In this document: piece after piece, positions 19,574 through 27,864 of the stretch | Layout: the number at the start of each line of letters is the position of its first letter | Position numbering within the stretch: the stretch's first letter is position 1 | Assembly (NCBI GenBank): GCA_050516505.1 | Contig: CP191518.1 | Coordinates: 4,216,001 to 4,280,000 of the forward strand | DNA from: Scandinavium ludwigii_A | GTDB lineage: Bacteria; Pseudomonadota; Gammaproteobacteria; Enterobacterales; Enterobacteriaceae | Length of the DNA stretch: 64,000 bases | Direction: 5' to 3' | The notes under the pieces: model-generated | The model's input: only the letters and a program-made list of their open reading frames with translations | Told to the model about the DNA's origin: nothing | Database searches by the model: none | Made by a program: the position numbers and the translations under genes

Positions 19574-20557
19574 ATGGCAACGCGAATAGAATTTCATCAG
19601 CATGGTGGGCCTGACGTACTTAACGCCGTCGAATTTACCCCTGCGGATCCAAAAGAGAATGAGATCCAGGTGGAGAACAAGGCCATCGGCATTAACTATA
19701 TCGATACTTACATCCGCAGTGGGCTGTATCCGCCGCCCTCTTTGCCGAGTGGTCTGGGAACGGAAGCCGCAGGCGTGGTCAGCAAAGTCGGCAGCGGCGT
19801 GAAGCACATTAAAGCAGGCGACCGCGTGGTCTACGCGCAATCCTCGCTCGGCGCTTACAGCTCGGTCCACAATGTGCCTGCCGATAAAGCCGCGATTCTG
19901 CCCGGCGCGATCTCCTATGAACAAGCCGCCGCCTCATTCCTCAAAGGGCTGACGGTGTTCTACCTGCTGCGCAAAACCTACGAAATTAAGCCGAATGAAC
20001 CGTTCCTGTTCCATGCCGCAGCCGGTGGCGTAGGGCTGATCGCCTGCCAGTGGGCGAAAGCCTTAGGTGCGCAGTTGATTGGTACCGTGGGCTCTGCGCA
20101 AAAAGCGCAGCGCGCGTTACAAGCCGGGGCCTGGCAGGTGATTAACTACCGGGAAGAAAACCTGGTGGAACGCGTGAAAGAGATGACGAACGGCAAAAAG
20201 CTGCGCGTGGTGTATGACTCGGTAGGGAAAGACACCTGGGAAGCGTCGCTGGATTGCCTGCAGCGTCGTGGTCTGATGGTCAGCTTTGGTAATTCGTCCG
20301 GCGCGGTCACCGGTGTGAATCTCGGTATTCTGAATCAGAAAGGCTCTCTGTTTGCCACCCGCCCTTCCCTTCAGGGTTACATCACCACCCGCGATGAACT
20401 CGAGGAAGCCAGCAATGAGCTGTTTTCGCTGATCGCCAGCGGCGTGATTAAAGTGGATGTGGCCGATAGCCAGAAATTCGCGTTGCACGATGCGCAGAAA
20501 GCGCATGAAACGCTGGAAAGCCGGGCAACACAAGGCTCAAGTTTACTGCTGCCGTAA
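19574..20557 (+). CDS. qor: NADPH:quinone oxidoreductase QorA
   Basis: 327 residues from the ATG of MATRIEFHQHGGPD, matching E. coli Qor and preceded by GGAGGA. The frame runs 57 codons further upstream into dnaB with no support. It is a zinc-free medium-chain dehydrogenase/reductase: a GroES-like domain (residues 1-120), then a Rossmann domain with the NADPH motif AAAGGVGLIACQWAKALGA. It reduces quinones in the cytoplasm. Confidence 0.97.
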   Translation: MATRIEFHQHGGPDVLNAVEFTPADPKENEIQVENKAIGINYIDTYIRSGLYPPPSLPSGLGTEAAGVVSKVGSGVKHIKAGDRVVYAQSSLGAYSSVHNVPADKAAILPGAISYEQAAASFLKGLTVFYLLRKTYEIKPNEPFLFHAAAGGVGLIACQWAKALGAQLIGTVGSAQKAQRALQAGAWQVINYREENLVERVKEMTNGKKLRVVYDSVGKDTWEASLDCLQRRGLMVSFGNSSGAVTGVNLGILNQKGSLFATRPSLQGYITTRDELEEASNELFSLIASGVIKVDVADSQKFALHDAQKAHETLESRATQGSSLLLP

Positions 20558-20580
20558 TTCAGGGTATGCAGAAATTATTA

Positions 20581-20607
20581 GGGCTTCCTTTCGGAAGCCC
20601 TTTTTTT
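20581..20607 (+). terminator. qor terminator
   Basis: GGGCTTCC (20581-20588) and GGAAGCCC (20593-20600) form perfect arms around a 4-nt loop, followed by seven T. Confidence 0.92.
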
Positions 20608-20723
20608 ATCGTTCGCTGTATGTAGGGTACAGCGCGATGAATTCGTTATCGCGCTAAGAATGACAGATTTATGACGCAATGCCTACGCTGCCTTTCTCAG
20701 GTTGTGACGCACCCCGCAAACCC

Positions 20724-20966
20724 TTAATAGCGCCAGCGATCGTCACGTCGATAGGCCGGGATTTTCGGCGTTTTGACCGCCCGGATAATCCACACCACGG
20801 CGACGGCGAGCAGCAGCCACGGCAGCAATTTGATCATCAGGGTAAACAGGCCACCGACGAACATTAGCGCGGTCGCAACCACTATCGCAGCCAGAATGCC
20901 CAGCACAGAGACGCCGGTAACCAGCAGCATGACAAAGAATCCGATGATAAATAACAGTTCCAGCAT
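20724..20966 (-). CDS. pspG: Envelope stress protein PspG
   Basis: 80 residues from the ATG of MLELLFIIGFFVMLL, the same length as E. coli PspG. Two or three hydrophobic helices fill residues 1-65, and a short basic tail ends in YRRDDRWRY. It is an inner-membrane effector of the phage-shock response. The frame extends 27 codons upstream, but those overlap the sigma-54 promoter. Expression should depend on sigma-54 and PspF through the promoter at 21005-21022. Confidence 0.93.
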   Translation of the reverse strand: MLELLFIIGFFVMLLVTGVSVLGILAAIVVATALMFVGGLFTLMIKLLPWLLLAVAVVWIIRAVKTPKIPAYRRDDRWRY

Positions 20967-21004
20967 GGCGTTTCCCCTTAAAAAATAACCCACTGCCTTT
21001 ACCA

Positions 21005-21022
21005 TTACAAAAATCATGCCAA
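21005..21022 (-). promoter_or_regulatory. Sigma-54 promoter of pspG
   Basis: On the minus strand TTGGCA (-24 element, 21017-21022) is followed at the right spacing by TTGTAA (-12 element, 21005-21010). The -12 GC is GT, a tolerated variant. It sits about 40 bp before pspG, where E. coli has its PspF-dependent promoter. Confidence 0.82.
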
Positions 21023-21040
21023 AACGTATTTCACTGATTT

Positions 21041-21075
21041 TAAACAAAAACGCCCCGCAGAGGCCTGCGAGGCGT
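21041..21075 (-). terminator. dusA terminator
   Basis: On the minus strand ACGCC-T-CGCAG pairs with CTGCG-G-GGCGT, followed by UUUUUG. It lies directly upstream of the pspG promoter and probably overlaps the PspF enhancer zone. Confidence 0.85.
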
Positions 21076-21105
21076 GGTCAATCAGACTAACTTTTAGCGT
21101 ATTTC

Positions 21106-22104
21106 TTAACGCTTATTCGCCACCCGTTGCAGCGCCTGTTCGAGCACATCGATATTCGCACCCGCTTTATGGGCGTTTTCACTGAGGTAACGACGCCACT
21201 GGCGTGCACCTGGAATGCCCTGGAACAGACCGAGCATGTGACGCGTCACGTGGCCGAGGTACGTGCCATTGCTCAGCTCTCGTTCGATGTAAGGATACAT
21301 GGCGCGAACCACATCAACCGGATCCGGATCGACGCCTTCAATGCCAAAGATTTCACGGTCGACCGACGCCAGAATTCCCGGATTCTGATACGCCTCACGG
21401 CCCACCATAACGCCATCCATATGCTGCAAATGCGCGTTGGCTTCGGCCAGCGATTTGATGCCGCCGTTAATCGACATCGTCAGGTTCGGGAAGTCACGCT
21501 TGAGCTGATAAACGCGCGGGTAATCCAGCGGTGGAATCTCACGGTTTTCTTTCGGGCTGAGGCCGGAAAGCCAGGCTTTACGCGCGTGGATGATAAACAT
21601 ATCGCACTCGCCATTCCCGGACACGGTGTTGATAAAGTCGCAGAGAAATTCGTAGCTGTCCTGGTCATCAATGCCGATGCGGGTTTTGACCGTGACCGGA
21701 ATCGACACCACGTCACGCATGGCTTTCACGCTGTCGGCAACCAGCTGGGCGTTGCCCATCAGGCAGGCGCCAAACATGCCGTTCTGTACGCGGTCGGACG
21801 GACAGCCGACGTTGAGGTTAATTTCGTCGTAGCCGCGTTCTTCAGCTAGCTTCGCACAATGCGCCAGTGCAGCCGGATCGCTGCCGCCCAACTGCAGGGC
21901 CAGCGGATGTTCTTCTTCGCTGTACGCCAGGTAATCACCTTTGCCATGAATGATCGCCCCCGTGGTCACCATTTCGGTGTACAGCAGCGTGTGGCGGGAC
22001 AACAGGCGCAGGAAGTAACGACAATGCCTGTCCGTCCAGTCGAGCATCGGTGCGATGGAGAAACGGTGCGCAGGATAAGCGGAGGATTGTGTTTCTGGCA
22101 GCAT
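21106..22104 (-). CDS. dusA: tRNA-dihydrouridine(20/20a) synthase DusA
   Basis: 332 residues (E. coli 330). It is an FMN-dependent TIM barrel: SIAPMLDWTDRHCRYFLR at the start, catalytic cysteine in LNVGCPSDRVQNGMFGACLM, then VKTRIGIDD, INGGIKS and GVMVGREAYQNPG for flavin phosphate binding. It reduces uridines 20/20a in tRNA D-loops. In E. coli it lies next to pspG in the same way. The start MLPETQSS gives a slightly different N-terminus from E. coli. Confidence 0.97.
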   Translation of the reverse strand: MLPETQSSAYPAHRFSIAPMLDWTDRHCRYFLRLLSRHTLLYTEMVTTGAIIHGKGDYLAYSEEEHPLALQLGGSDPAALAHCAKLAEERGYDEINLNVGCPSDRVQNGMFGACLMGNAQLVADSVKAMRDVVSIPVTVKTRIGIDDQDSYEFLCDFINTVSGNGECDMFIIHARKAWLSGLSPKENREIPPLDYPRVYQLKRDFPNLTMSINGGIKSLAEANAHLQHMDGVMVGREAYQNPGILASVDREIFGIEGVDPDPVDVVRAMYPYIERELSNGTYLGHVTRHMLGLFQGIPGARQWRRYLSENAHKAGANIDVLEQALQRVANKR

Positions 22105-22154
22105 GGCGAAGTATTGAGCATCCGGTGGAAAATGGGGCGCTACTATAGCACAAA

Positions 22155-22181
22155 GAAAAAGCGGAGGCGCATGGCCTCCGC
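22155..22181 (-). terminator. Terminator of the TraF-like gene
   Basis: GCGGAGGC (22161-22168) and GCCTCCGC (22174-22181) form perfect arms. On the minus strand they are followed by UUUUUC. Confidence 0.85.
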
Positions 22182-22186
22182 GATTG

Positions 22187-23497
22187 TCAGAATGTCAGAC
22201 CCAGCTGCACCCCCGCACCCCAGGTTTGATCTTCACCGTACAGTCCCATCAGGTCGACATGCACCGTATTCAGTGGGGCGAAGCCTACACCGGCGGTGAA
22301 GACGTTGCTGTCGTTGCCTTTGACGTCCGCACGATAACCCGCCCGCACCGCCATCCAGCTCAACGGCGTCACTTCTGCCCCGACGCCGACATATTGCGAA
22401 TCGTCTTCCGTTTTGAAGCCTTTGGTTTCCGTCAGGTCGCCGTCGGCAGTCAACGTCAGCAAATCGGTATGCCACGCCACGCCCGCAGTCACTAATGGTC
22501 GGATTTGGTACGTGTCTTTGTAGTTGGTGGTCACGCCGGTAGCGTTGTTTTTAATGCGCACGTCTTTGGTGTCGATATCGCGAGACATCAGATTCTGCCC
22601 GCTCAGGCCGACGGTCCAGTTTTCGCCAAAGTCCGCCGCGATCCCCGCATCGACGTTAAAGCCAGTGTCATCGTTGCGGTACTTACTGTCTTTCCAGTCG
22701 TCGCTGTGATAATCGTCGATAGACGTGGTGTAGTTATAAACCCAGGTTTGTTGCAGCTTCGGGGTCACGCCAAGCGATACCGGTACGCCGCCGATATCAA
22801 ACTTACGCGCAATGGCGATGCCGTAGTCGGACACAATCGCCGCTTTCCCCGACGCAGTGGAATTCAGGTTGTTGGTTATCTGATCGCTACCGTTCAGCAC
22901 CGCATTCGCCGCCTCAGTGGCAGCAAACGCGTCAGAGTTTTGAATGTTGCGCAGGTAGTCGATATCGCTCTGATCGATGTTCGAACTGACCCGGGCATGG
23001 GCGTAGGCTTTGGTCACAAATGCCAGTGAGACCGCCGAAGTCGGCACGCTCACCGCTATTCCCGCACCGGCATTGGCTCGCGCCGTTTTGCCACGCAGAT
23101 CGTCCAGTTGCCCGGCCAGATCCCCCGCCGCACTCTGGAACTGATTTAATGTGCCGCCCGGATCCAGCAGGATCCCTTCCGGTGTCAGGTTATCCAGGAC
23201 GTTTTTGTAGTGGTCGATCTCATCGCTGATATCATCAATTTGATCACGAAGATTGTCTTTGTCGGTAATCTGCCCCCCGACAGATGGAATAACGACAGAG
23301 ACATCATCATCCGGTTGTGACTTCGCCAGCAGCGCGGGGTTGATCAATACCGCACTCCCATAGTTCGCCGACGCCACGCCGGTTCCCCCCATTGCATCAT
23401 TTCTTGCCTCTGACCACGTATTGGCCGCTCCCGCCTGATTTGCCATAAACAGGGAGACAGCCGCAGACACCACAGAATATTTGATATTTTTTTTCAC
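22187..23497 (-). CDS. TraF-like outer-membrane beta-barrel protein
   Basis: 436 residues with a clear signal peptide (MKKNIKYSVVSAAVSLFMANQAGA). It begins with WSEARNDAMGGTGVASANYGSAVLINPALL, the pattern of the plasmid-transfer TraF_2/FadL-like group. A coiled helical stretch lies near residues 78-140, and alternating aromatic strands end in a terminal Phe (GVQLGLTF), typical of outer-membrane barrels. The family name is historical; no conjugation gene is near. The role is unknown, perhaps transport of hydrophobic compounds or envelope function. In E. coli this slot, between dusA and zur, holds yjbL and yjbM, so this is an accessory replacement. A 27-bp palindrome lies 33 bp before its start. 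Confidence 0.8.
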   Translation of the reverse strand: MKKNIKYSVVSAAVSLFMANQAGAANTWSEARNDAMGGTGVASANYGSAVLINPALLAKSQPDDDVSVVIPSVGGQITDKDNLRDQIDDISDEIDHYKNVLDNLTPEGILLDPGGTLNQFQSAAGDLAGQLDDLRGKTARANAGAGIAVSVPTSAVSLAFVTKAYAHARVSSNIDQSDIDYLRNIQNSDAFAATEAANAVLNGSDQITNNLNSTASGKAAIVSDYGIAIARKFDIGGVPVSLGVTPKLQQTWVYNYTTSIDDYHSDDWKDSKYRNDDTGFNVDAGIAADFGENWTVGLSGQNLMSRDIDTKDVRIKNNATGVTTNYKDTYQIRPLVTAGVAWHTDLLTLTADGDLTETKGFKTEDDSQYVGVGAEVTPLSWMAVRAGYRADVKGNDSNVFTAGVGFAPLNTVHVDLMGLYGEDQTWGAGVQLGLTF

Positions 23498-23529
23498 GGT
23501 ATGCTCGTTATTTGCAGGTGAACGTTAAT

Positions 23530-23556
23530 CCCCTTTCAGTTATCCACTGAAAGGGG
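23530..23556. promoter_or_regulatory. 27-bp palindrome upstream of the TraF-like gene
   Basis: CCCCTTTCAGT (23530-23540) and ACTGAAAGGGG (23546-23556) are perfect 11-bp arms with a 5-nt spacer. No U run follows on either strand, so an operator or a 5'-UTR hairpin is more likely than a terminator. Confidence 0.5.
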
Positions 23557-23673
23557 TCGATCTATTGCTGTGAATAACGATGTAAAAAGCAGCCAATTAA
23601 GGTGATTTGAGTTAAGGGGCACTGTGATAACGTTGTAATATGTGACGCCCCTCAATATTTATAGAAGAGATTG

Positions 23674-24162
23674 TTATTTTCGCGAAGGTTTCCCGTCATG
23701 TGGACCAAAAAATTGTGGCGGATGGTCCACCCATCGGTCCTGACGGGTCGCGGCGTACTCTGGATTAAGCGGATAATATATCCGGTTTTGCTTTTTATTC
23801 GCTTCACCGACGACCAGTAACTCCACCTCTTCCTCAGTATTATTGATGAAGGTGTGGCAGACACCGGTTCCTGACGGAAAGCCTACGCTGTCGCCCGGTT
23901 CCAGCTGCCACAAGTAACCGTTGATCCACGCCTGAGGGCGGCCTTCAATCACGTAGATAAACTCTTCTTCGTCGCTTTCGGCGTGGGGATAAGAGGTGCG
24001 TCGGCCGGGTGAAAGGCGCTCATGGTGAATGCCTAGACGCATCAGGCCCAGTTTACGAGCCAGCGGCGCGCCAACGGAAAACAACTCTTTGCTATCGGGA
24101 TAACCGGCATTATCAGGCTCTTCCAGCTCGCGCCAGTGTCGAATACAGTCTGGTCTTTTCAT
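23674..24162 (-). CDS. Cupin-domain protein of unknown function
   Basis: 162 residues. Cupin motif 1 is visible as TSYPHAESDEEEFIYVIEG, with one histidine in place of the usual HxH pair but the acidic ligand kept. Motif 2 is GDSVGFPSGTGVCHTFIN, a full match to G-x5-PxG-x2-H-x3-N. It is a small single-domain cytoplasmic beta-barrel, possibly metal-binding. Proteins of this group are sometimes labelled transcriptional regulators, but no DNA-binding domain is present. It is divergent from zur (113 bp between starts). It is an accessory gene here relative to E. coli K-12; its function is unknown. Confidence 0.8.
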   Translation of the reverse strand: MKRPDCIRHWRELEEPDNAGYPDSKELFSVGAPLARKLGLMRLGIHHERLSPGRRTSYPHAESDEEEFIYVIEGRPQAWINGYLWQLEPGDSVGFPSGTGVCHTFINNTEEEVELLVVGEANKKQNRIYYPLNPEYAATRQDRWVDHPPQFFGPHDGKPSRK

Positions 24163-24275
24163 GATGTTCCCTCGGGTGGTGATGCGTCAGGTATAGCATA
24201 CCCGGCAGGTTATCGGCGTTTCGGCCATTACATGATAAAGTAGACGTTTACTTTACACCCGATTTCGAGGCGCCT

Positions 24276-24797
24276 ATGGACCCGATCACTCCACAAGACA
24301 TGCTCGTGCAGGCCGAAAAGCTTTGCGCACAACGTGGCGTTCGTCTGACACCGCAACGCCTCGAAGTATTACGTCTGATGACGCTGCAACAGGGCGCAAT
24401 CAGCGCGTACGATCTGCTGGACCTGCTAAAAGTCAGCGAGCCGCAGGCGAAACCGCCGACCGTGTATCGCGCGCTGGAGTTTTTACTCGAGCAAGGGTTT
24501 GTGCATAAGGTGGAATCGACCAACAGCTACGTGCTGTGCCATCTGTTTGATAAACCGTCGCATACGTCGGCGATGTTTATCTGCGATCGCTGTGGCGTGG
24601 TGAAGGAAGAAGCGGCTGACGGGGTGGAAGACATTATGCATACGCTGGCGGCCACCATGGGGTTTGCGCTGCGTCATAATGTGATTGAGGCACATGGGCT
24701 GTGCTCAGGGTGTGTTGAAGTGGAAGCTTGCCGCACGCAGGATTGCTGCGGTCATGATCATACGATTCAAATCAAACGTAAGCCTGGTCAGAAGTAA
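24276..24797 (+). CDS. zur: Zinc uptake regulator Zur
   Basis: 173 residues (E. coli 171). It is a Fur-family repressor: the N-terminal winged helix (RLTPQRLEVLRLM, KPPTVYRALEFLLEQGFVHKVES) and a C-terminal dimerisation domain with structural zinc cysteines CDRCG and CSGCVEVEAC. A His/Cys-rich tail (CCGHDH) follows. It represses znuABC and related genes when zinc is sufficient. The start MDPITPQDM differs slightly from E. coli but aligns in length. It is convergent with yjbJ. Confidence 0.96.
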   Translation: MDPITPQDMLVQAEKLCAQRGVRLTPQRLEVLRLMTLQQGAISAYDLLDLLKVSEPQAKPPTVYRALEFLLEQGFVHKVESTNSYVLCHLFDKPSHTSAMFICDRCGVVKEEAADGVEDIMHTLAATMGFALRHNVIEAHGLCSGCVEVEACRTQDCCGHDHTIQIKRKPGQK

Positions 24798-24802
24798 GCC
24801 CC

Positions 24803-24834
24803 CGAAAAAAGAGAGGGCGGCTTTAAGCCGCCCT
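24803..24834. terminator. Terminator between zur and yjbJ
   Basis: AGGGCGGC (24814-24821) and GCCGCCCT (24827-24834) are perfect arms. The A tract at 24805-24810 gives a U run for the minus strand, so it mainly ends yjbJ and is probably shared with zur. Confidence 0.82.
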
Positions 24835-24874
24835 GAGGGTTGTACTTCCTTGTACGCACGGGTAGTGCATTCGT

Positions 24875-25084
24875 TTACCAGCGGTAATCGTTGCGGGTTT
24901 CCCAGTCTTTGACCTCGTCCTCGGCCTGATCTTTCGCGTATCCGTAACGCTCCTGGATTTTCCCAACCAGCTGGTCACGCTTACCTTCGATAACCGTAAA
25001 GTCATCATCGGTGAGCTTACCCCATTTCTCTTTCACTTTACCTTTCAGCTGTTTCCAGTTGCCGCCGACTTCGTCTTTATTCAT
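24875..25084 (-). CDS. yjbJ: CsbD-family stress protein YjbJ
   Basis: 69 residues, the E. coli length. The CsbD signature is plain (MNKDEVGGNWKQLKGKVKEKWGKLTDDD), and the C-terminus DWETRNDYRW is conserved. It is a small hydrophilic helical protein, abundant in stationary phase and osmotic stress in E. coli; its molecular role is unknown. It lies downstream of dinF in the same orientation but with 149 bp between, so separate transcription is likely. Confidence 0.95.
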   Translation of the reverse strand: MNKDEVGGNWKQLKGKVKEKWGKLTDDDFTVIEGKRDQLVGKIQERYGYAKDQAEDEVKDWETRNDYRW

Positions 25085-25233
25085 GATCTATTCCTCATCA
25101 GTTCGGTGGTGCAGAGTGAAGATACGTCGTCCGTTAACACCGTTTTCTGCTGGACGTGATAAAGAGTATAGGTAAGCATTTCGCCATCCGGGGATTATTC
25201 AGAATCTTTAACCATCGGGGTGAAATTTAGCCG

Positions 25234-26553
25234 TTACGAAAACCACGTTCCCTGCTGCCAGTGACGCCGCCAAATCCACGCCAGAGACAGCCCGCGCAGC
25301 GCCAGGAACACCGCCAGTGCCAGCCACAATCCGTGGTTCCCTAACACCGGCACTGTCAGCAGTGTGAGGGCAAAACCAGCGGCCGCCACCGCCATGCTGT
25401 TACGCATTTCCGCCCCGCGCGTTGCACCGATAAACATGCCGTCGAGCAGATAACACCACACGCCGATCACCGGTAACACCACCTGCCAGATGACGTAGCG
25501 GTCGGCCAGCTCGCGCAGTTGGGTAATCGACGTGAGCATGGCGACGATGTGCTCCCCCGCCACCGAATAAATCAGCGCAAAGGCCAGGGCAACAATACCG
25601 GACTGACGACAGGCCGCTTTCCAGACATCCAGTAGCTGGCTGTCATCCCGTGCGCCATAAGCCTGCCCAGAATGCGCTTCCACTGCATAGGCGAAGCCAT
25701 CCAGCGCATAAGCGGTGAAGGTGAGCATCGTCATCAGCACCGCGTTAACCGCAACAATATCGCTGCCCAGCCGCGCGCCAAATACCGTGAGCGCACCAAA
25801 ACAGAGTTGCAGGAGCAGCGAGCGCAGCATGATGTCGCGGTTCAACGCCAGCAGGCGACGGATGTTGCCTCGCCAGGCGTCTTTGAGCATTTCCAGCGAT
25901 ATGCCACGCAGGTACAGCACGCGCCGCACCATCAGCAAGCCGATGAAAAAGGTCGCATATTCGGAACATGCCGTCGCCAGCGCCGCGCCCTGCACGTTCA
26001 TGTGCAGGCCCATCACCAGCCATAAATCGAGCACGATATTTAAGACGTTGCCGACCACCAGCAAAATCACCGGAGCACGCGCGTACTGCACGCCGAGCAG
26101 CCAGCCGAGCAGAACCAGATTTGCCAGGGACGCAGGTGCGCTTAACCAACGGATTTCAAGGAAACGCCGCGCCTGTTCCAGCACGGCATCGCTACCACCG
26201 ACAATATGCAGCGCCAGGTCAATCAAAGGCGTGCGGAGCACAACAATCATCAGGCCCGCCCCCAGCGCCAGCAGCAAAGGCTGTACCAGAGCGCGCGCAA
26301 GACGCACAGGGTCTTTAGCGCCGTAGGCTTGTGCGGTGAGGCCGGTGGTGCTCATACGAAGGAATAACAGCAGCATGAACAGGAAACTGGTCGCCATGGA
26401 CCCGATCGCCACGCCGCCGAGATAAACAGGACTGTCGAGATGACCGATAACTGCCGTATCCACCAGCCCCAACAGCGGCACGGTGATATTTGAGAAAATC
26501 ATCGGCAGCGCGAGACGCCACAATGCCTTGTCTGCAGTGGTGAAGAGCGACAT
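25234..26553 (-). CDS. dinF: MATE-family efflux protein DinF
   Basis: 439 residues from the ATG of MSLFTTADKALWRLALPMIFSN. The frame extends 21 codons further, but the later start matches E. coli. About 12 membrane helices form two MATE repeats. Conserved segments are GLVDTAVIGHLDSPVYLGGVAIG and FAYAVEAHSGQAYGARD. It is an SOS-induced exporter linked in E. coli to oxidative stress and bile-salt tolerance. It lies 95 bp downstream of lexA in the same operon, as in E. coli. Confidence 0.96.
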   Translation of the reverse strand: MSLFTTADKALWRLALPMIFSNITVPLLGLVDTAVIGHLDSPVYLGGVAIGSMATSFLFMLLLFLRMSTTGLTAQAYGAKDPVRLARALVQPLLLALGAGLMIVVLRTPLIDLALHIVGGSDAVLEQARRFLEIRWLSAPASLANLVLLGWLLGVQYARAPVILLVVGNVLNIVLDLWLVMGLHMNVQGAALATACSEYATFFIGLLMVRRVLYLRGISLEMLKDAWRGNIRRLLALNRDIMLRSLLLQLCFGALTVFGARLGSDIVAVNAVLMTMLTFTAYALDGFAYAVEAHSGQAYGARDDSQLLDVWKAACRQSGIVALAFALIYSVAGEHIVAMLTSITQLRELADRYVIWQVVLPVIGVWCYLLDGMFIGATRGAEMRNSMAVAAAGFALTLLTVPVLGNHGLWLALAVFLALRGLSLAWIWRRHWQQGTWFS

Positions 26554-26648
26554 GAGTAAACCTGTGATGATGAATAGGGTAAAAAAGATAACAAAATGGC
26601 GCCAGAACGGCGCCACTGAAAATACTTAAATCCGGCCTGACGAGACGG

Positions 26649-27257
26649 TTACAACCATTCGCCGTTGCGAATGACGCCAACCGCCAGCCCTTCGATGGAG
26701 AAGTTCTGCTGACGCAGATCGACCACAATCGGAGAGAACTCGCTGTTTTCAGGCAGCAGCTCAACGGTGCTGCCCTGTTTTTTCAGGCGTTTCACCGTCA
26801 CTTCATCGTCGATACGGGCGACAACGACCTGACCGTTACGCACATCCTGCGTTTTATGAACCGCAAGCAAATCGCCGTCGAGAATACCGATATCACGCAT
26901 CGACATTCCGCTGACGCGCAGCAGGAAATCGGCACTCGGCTTAAACATTGCCGGATCGACCTGATAATGGCCTTCGATATGCTGCTGTGCCAGCAGGGGT
27001 TCACCCGCCGCCACTCGCCCGATCAGCGGGATACCGGTTTCTTCTTCTACCAGAAGACGAATGCCGCGCGAGGCACCGGAAACGATCTCGAGAACGCCTT
27101 TACGTGCCAGCGCTTTCAAGTGCTCTTCAGCCGCGTTCGGGGAACGGAACCCCAAGCGCTGCGCGATTTCCGCACGCGTTGGCGGCATGCCCGTCTGGCT
27201 GATGTGATCCCGGATCAGATCGAACACCTCTTGCTGCCTGGTCGTTAACGCTTTCAT
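26649..27257 (-). CDS. lexA: SOS repressor LexA
   Basis: 202 residues, the E. coli length. The winged helix-turn-helix is at residues 1-65 (PTRAEIAQRLGFRSPNAAEEHLKAL). The self-cleavage bond is Ala84-Gly85 (VAAGEP), and the catalytic dyad Ser119 (GMSM) and Lys156 (VTVKRLKK) is intact. RecA-ssDNA filaments trigger its autoproteolysis. Two LexA boxes lie directly upstream, giving autoregulation. It is followed by dinF. Confidence 0.99.
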   Translation of the reverse strand: MKALTTRQQEVFDLIRDHISQTGMPPTRAEIAQRLGFRSPNAAEEHLKALARKGVLEIVSGASRGIRLLVEEETGIPLIGRVAAGEPLLAQQHIEGHYQVDPAMFKPSADFLLRVSGMSMRDIGILDGDLLAVHKTQDVRNGQVVVARIDDEVTVKRLKKQGSTVELLPENSEFSPIVVDLRQQNFSIEGLAVGVIRNGEWL

Positions 27258-27263
27258 TCCGCC

Positions 27264-27304
27264 CCCTGGGTGTATATACAGTTATGCTGTGAGTATATAC
27301 AGTT
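27264..27304 (-). promoter_or_regulatory. Tandem LexA boxes controlling lexA-dinF
   Basis: Two CTG-N10-CAG sites lie at 27266-27281 and 27287-27302, separated by 5 bp between cores. Both have the TATATACAG half. They lie 10-45 bp before the lexA start, as in E. coli. Confidence 0.95.
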
Positions 27305-27366
27305 AATGGCGAATTTGGAACCGCAAAACGCACAAAAAACCAGACGTTTGCGTAATTATGCGGACG

Positions 27367-27735
27367 TTATCGATAATGCGTCCACAGCAGCGTGATCCAG
27401 GTGAGTGCGGCGATACAAATCGCCAGAAACACGGCGGCGGACCCCATATCTTTTGCTCGGCCCGACAACTCGTGGCGTTCCGTCCCGATGCGGTCAACCA
27501 CCGCTTCAATCGCACTGTTGATAATTTCCACTATCATCACCAGAAGCACTGAACCAATCAGTAACACTCGGGTGATGGCATCCACATCTAACCAACAGGC
27601 GAGAATGATGGCGATAACGGCGGCAACGCCTTCCTGACGAAAAGCAGCTTCGTTTTGCCATGCGGCGCGAAAACCTTTCCAGGAGTAGCCTGCTGCTTTG
27701 ATGATTCGGGTTAAGCCGGTGGTATCATTAGCCAT
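27367..27735 (-). CDS. dgkA: Diacylglycerol kinase DgkA
   Basis: 122 residues from the ATG of MANDTTGLTRIIKAAGYSWKG, identical in length to E. coli. It is a small trimeric inner-membrane kinase with three helices; the active-site segment VEIINSAIEAVVDRIG and the RAKDMGSAAV motif are conserved. It recycles diacylglycerol from MDO synthesis to phosphatidate. It is divergent from plsB, and upstream of lexA in the same direction. Confidence 0.97.
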   Translation of the reverse strand: MANDTTGLTRIIKAAGYSWKGFRAAWQNEAAFRQEGVAAVIAIILACWLDVDAITRVLLIGSVLLVMIVEIINSAIEAVVDRIGTERHELSGRAKDMGSAAVFLAICIAALTWITLLWTHYR

Positions 27736-27864
27736 CAAAAGAACCTTTTACATTATTTAGCGTCAATGTCACTGCGCGCCGGACGCGGTAGAACAGATAT
27801 TCTGTGCACTTTCTGTTATCCTTGCGGCGCATTTGCATGATTAACCAGAGGCTTTACATCCTTT

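Noticed and set aside
24163..24275. Zur operator between the cupin gene and zur
   Set aside because: No sequence resembling the long AT-rich Zur palindrome was visible.
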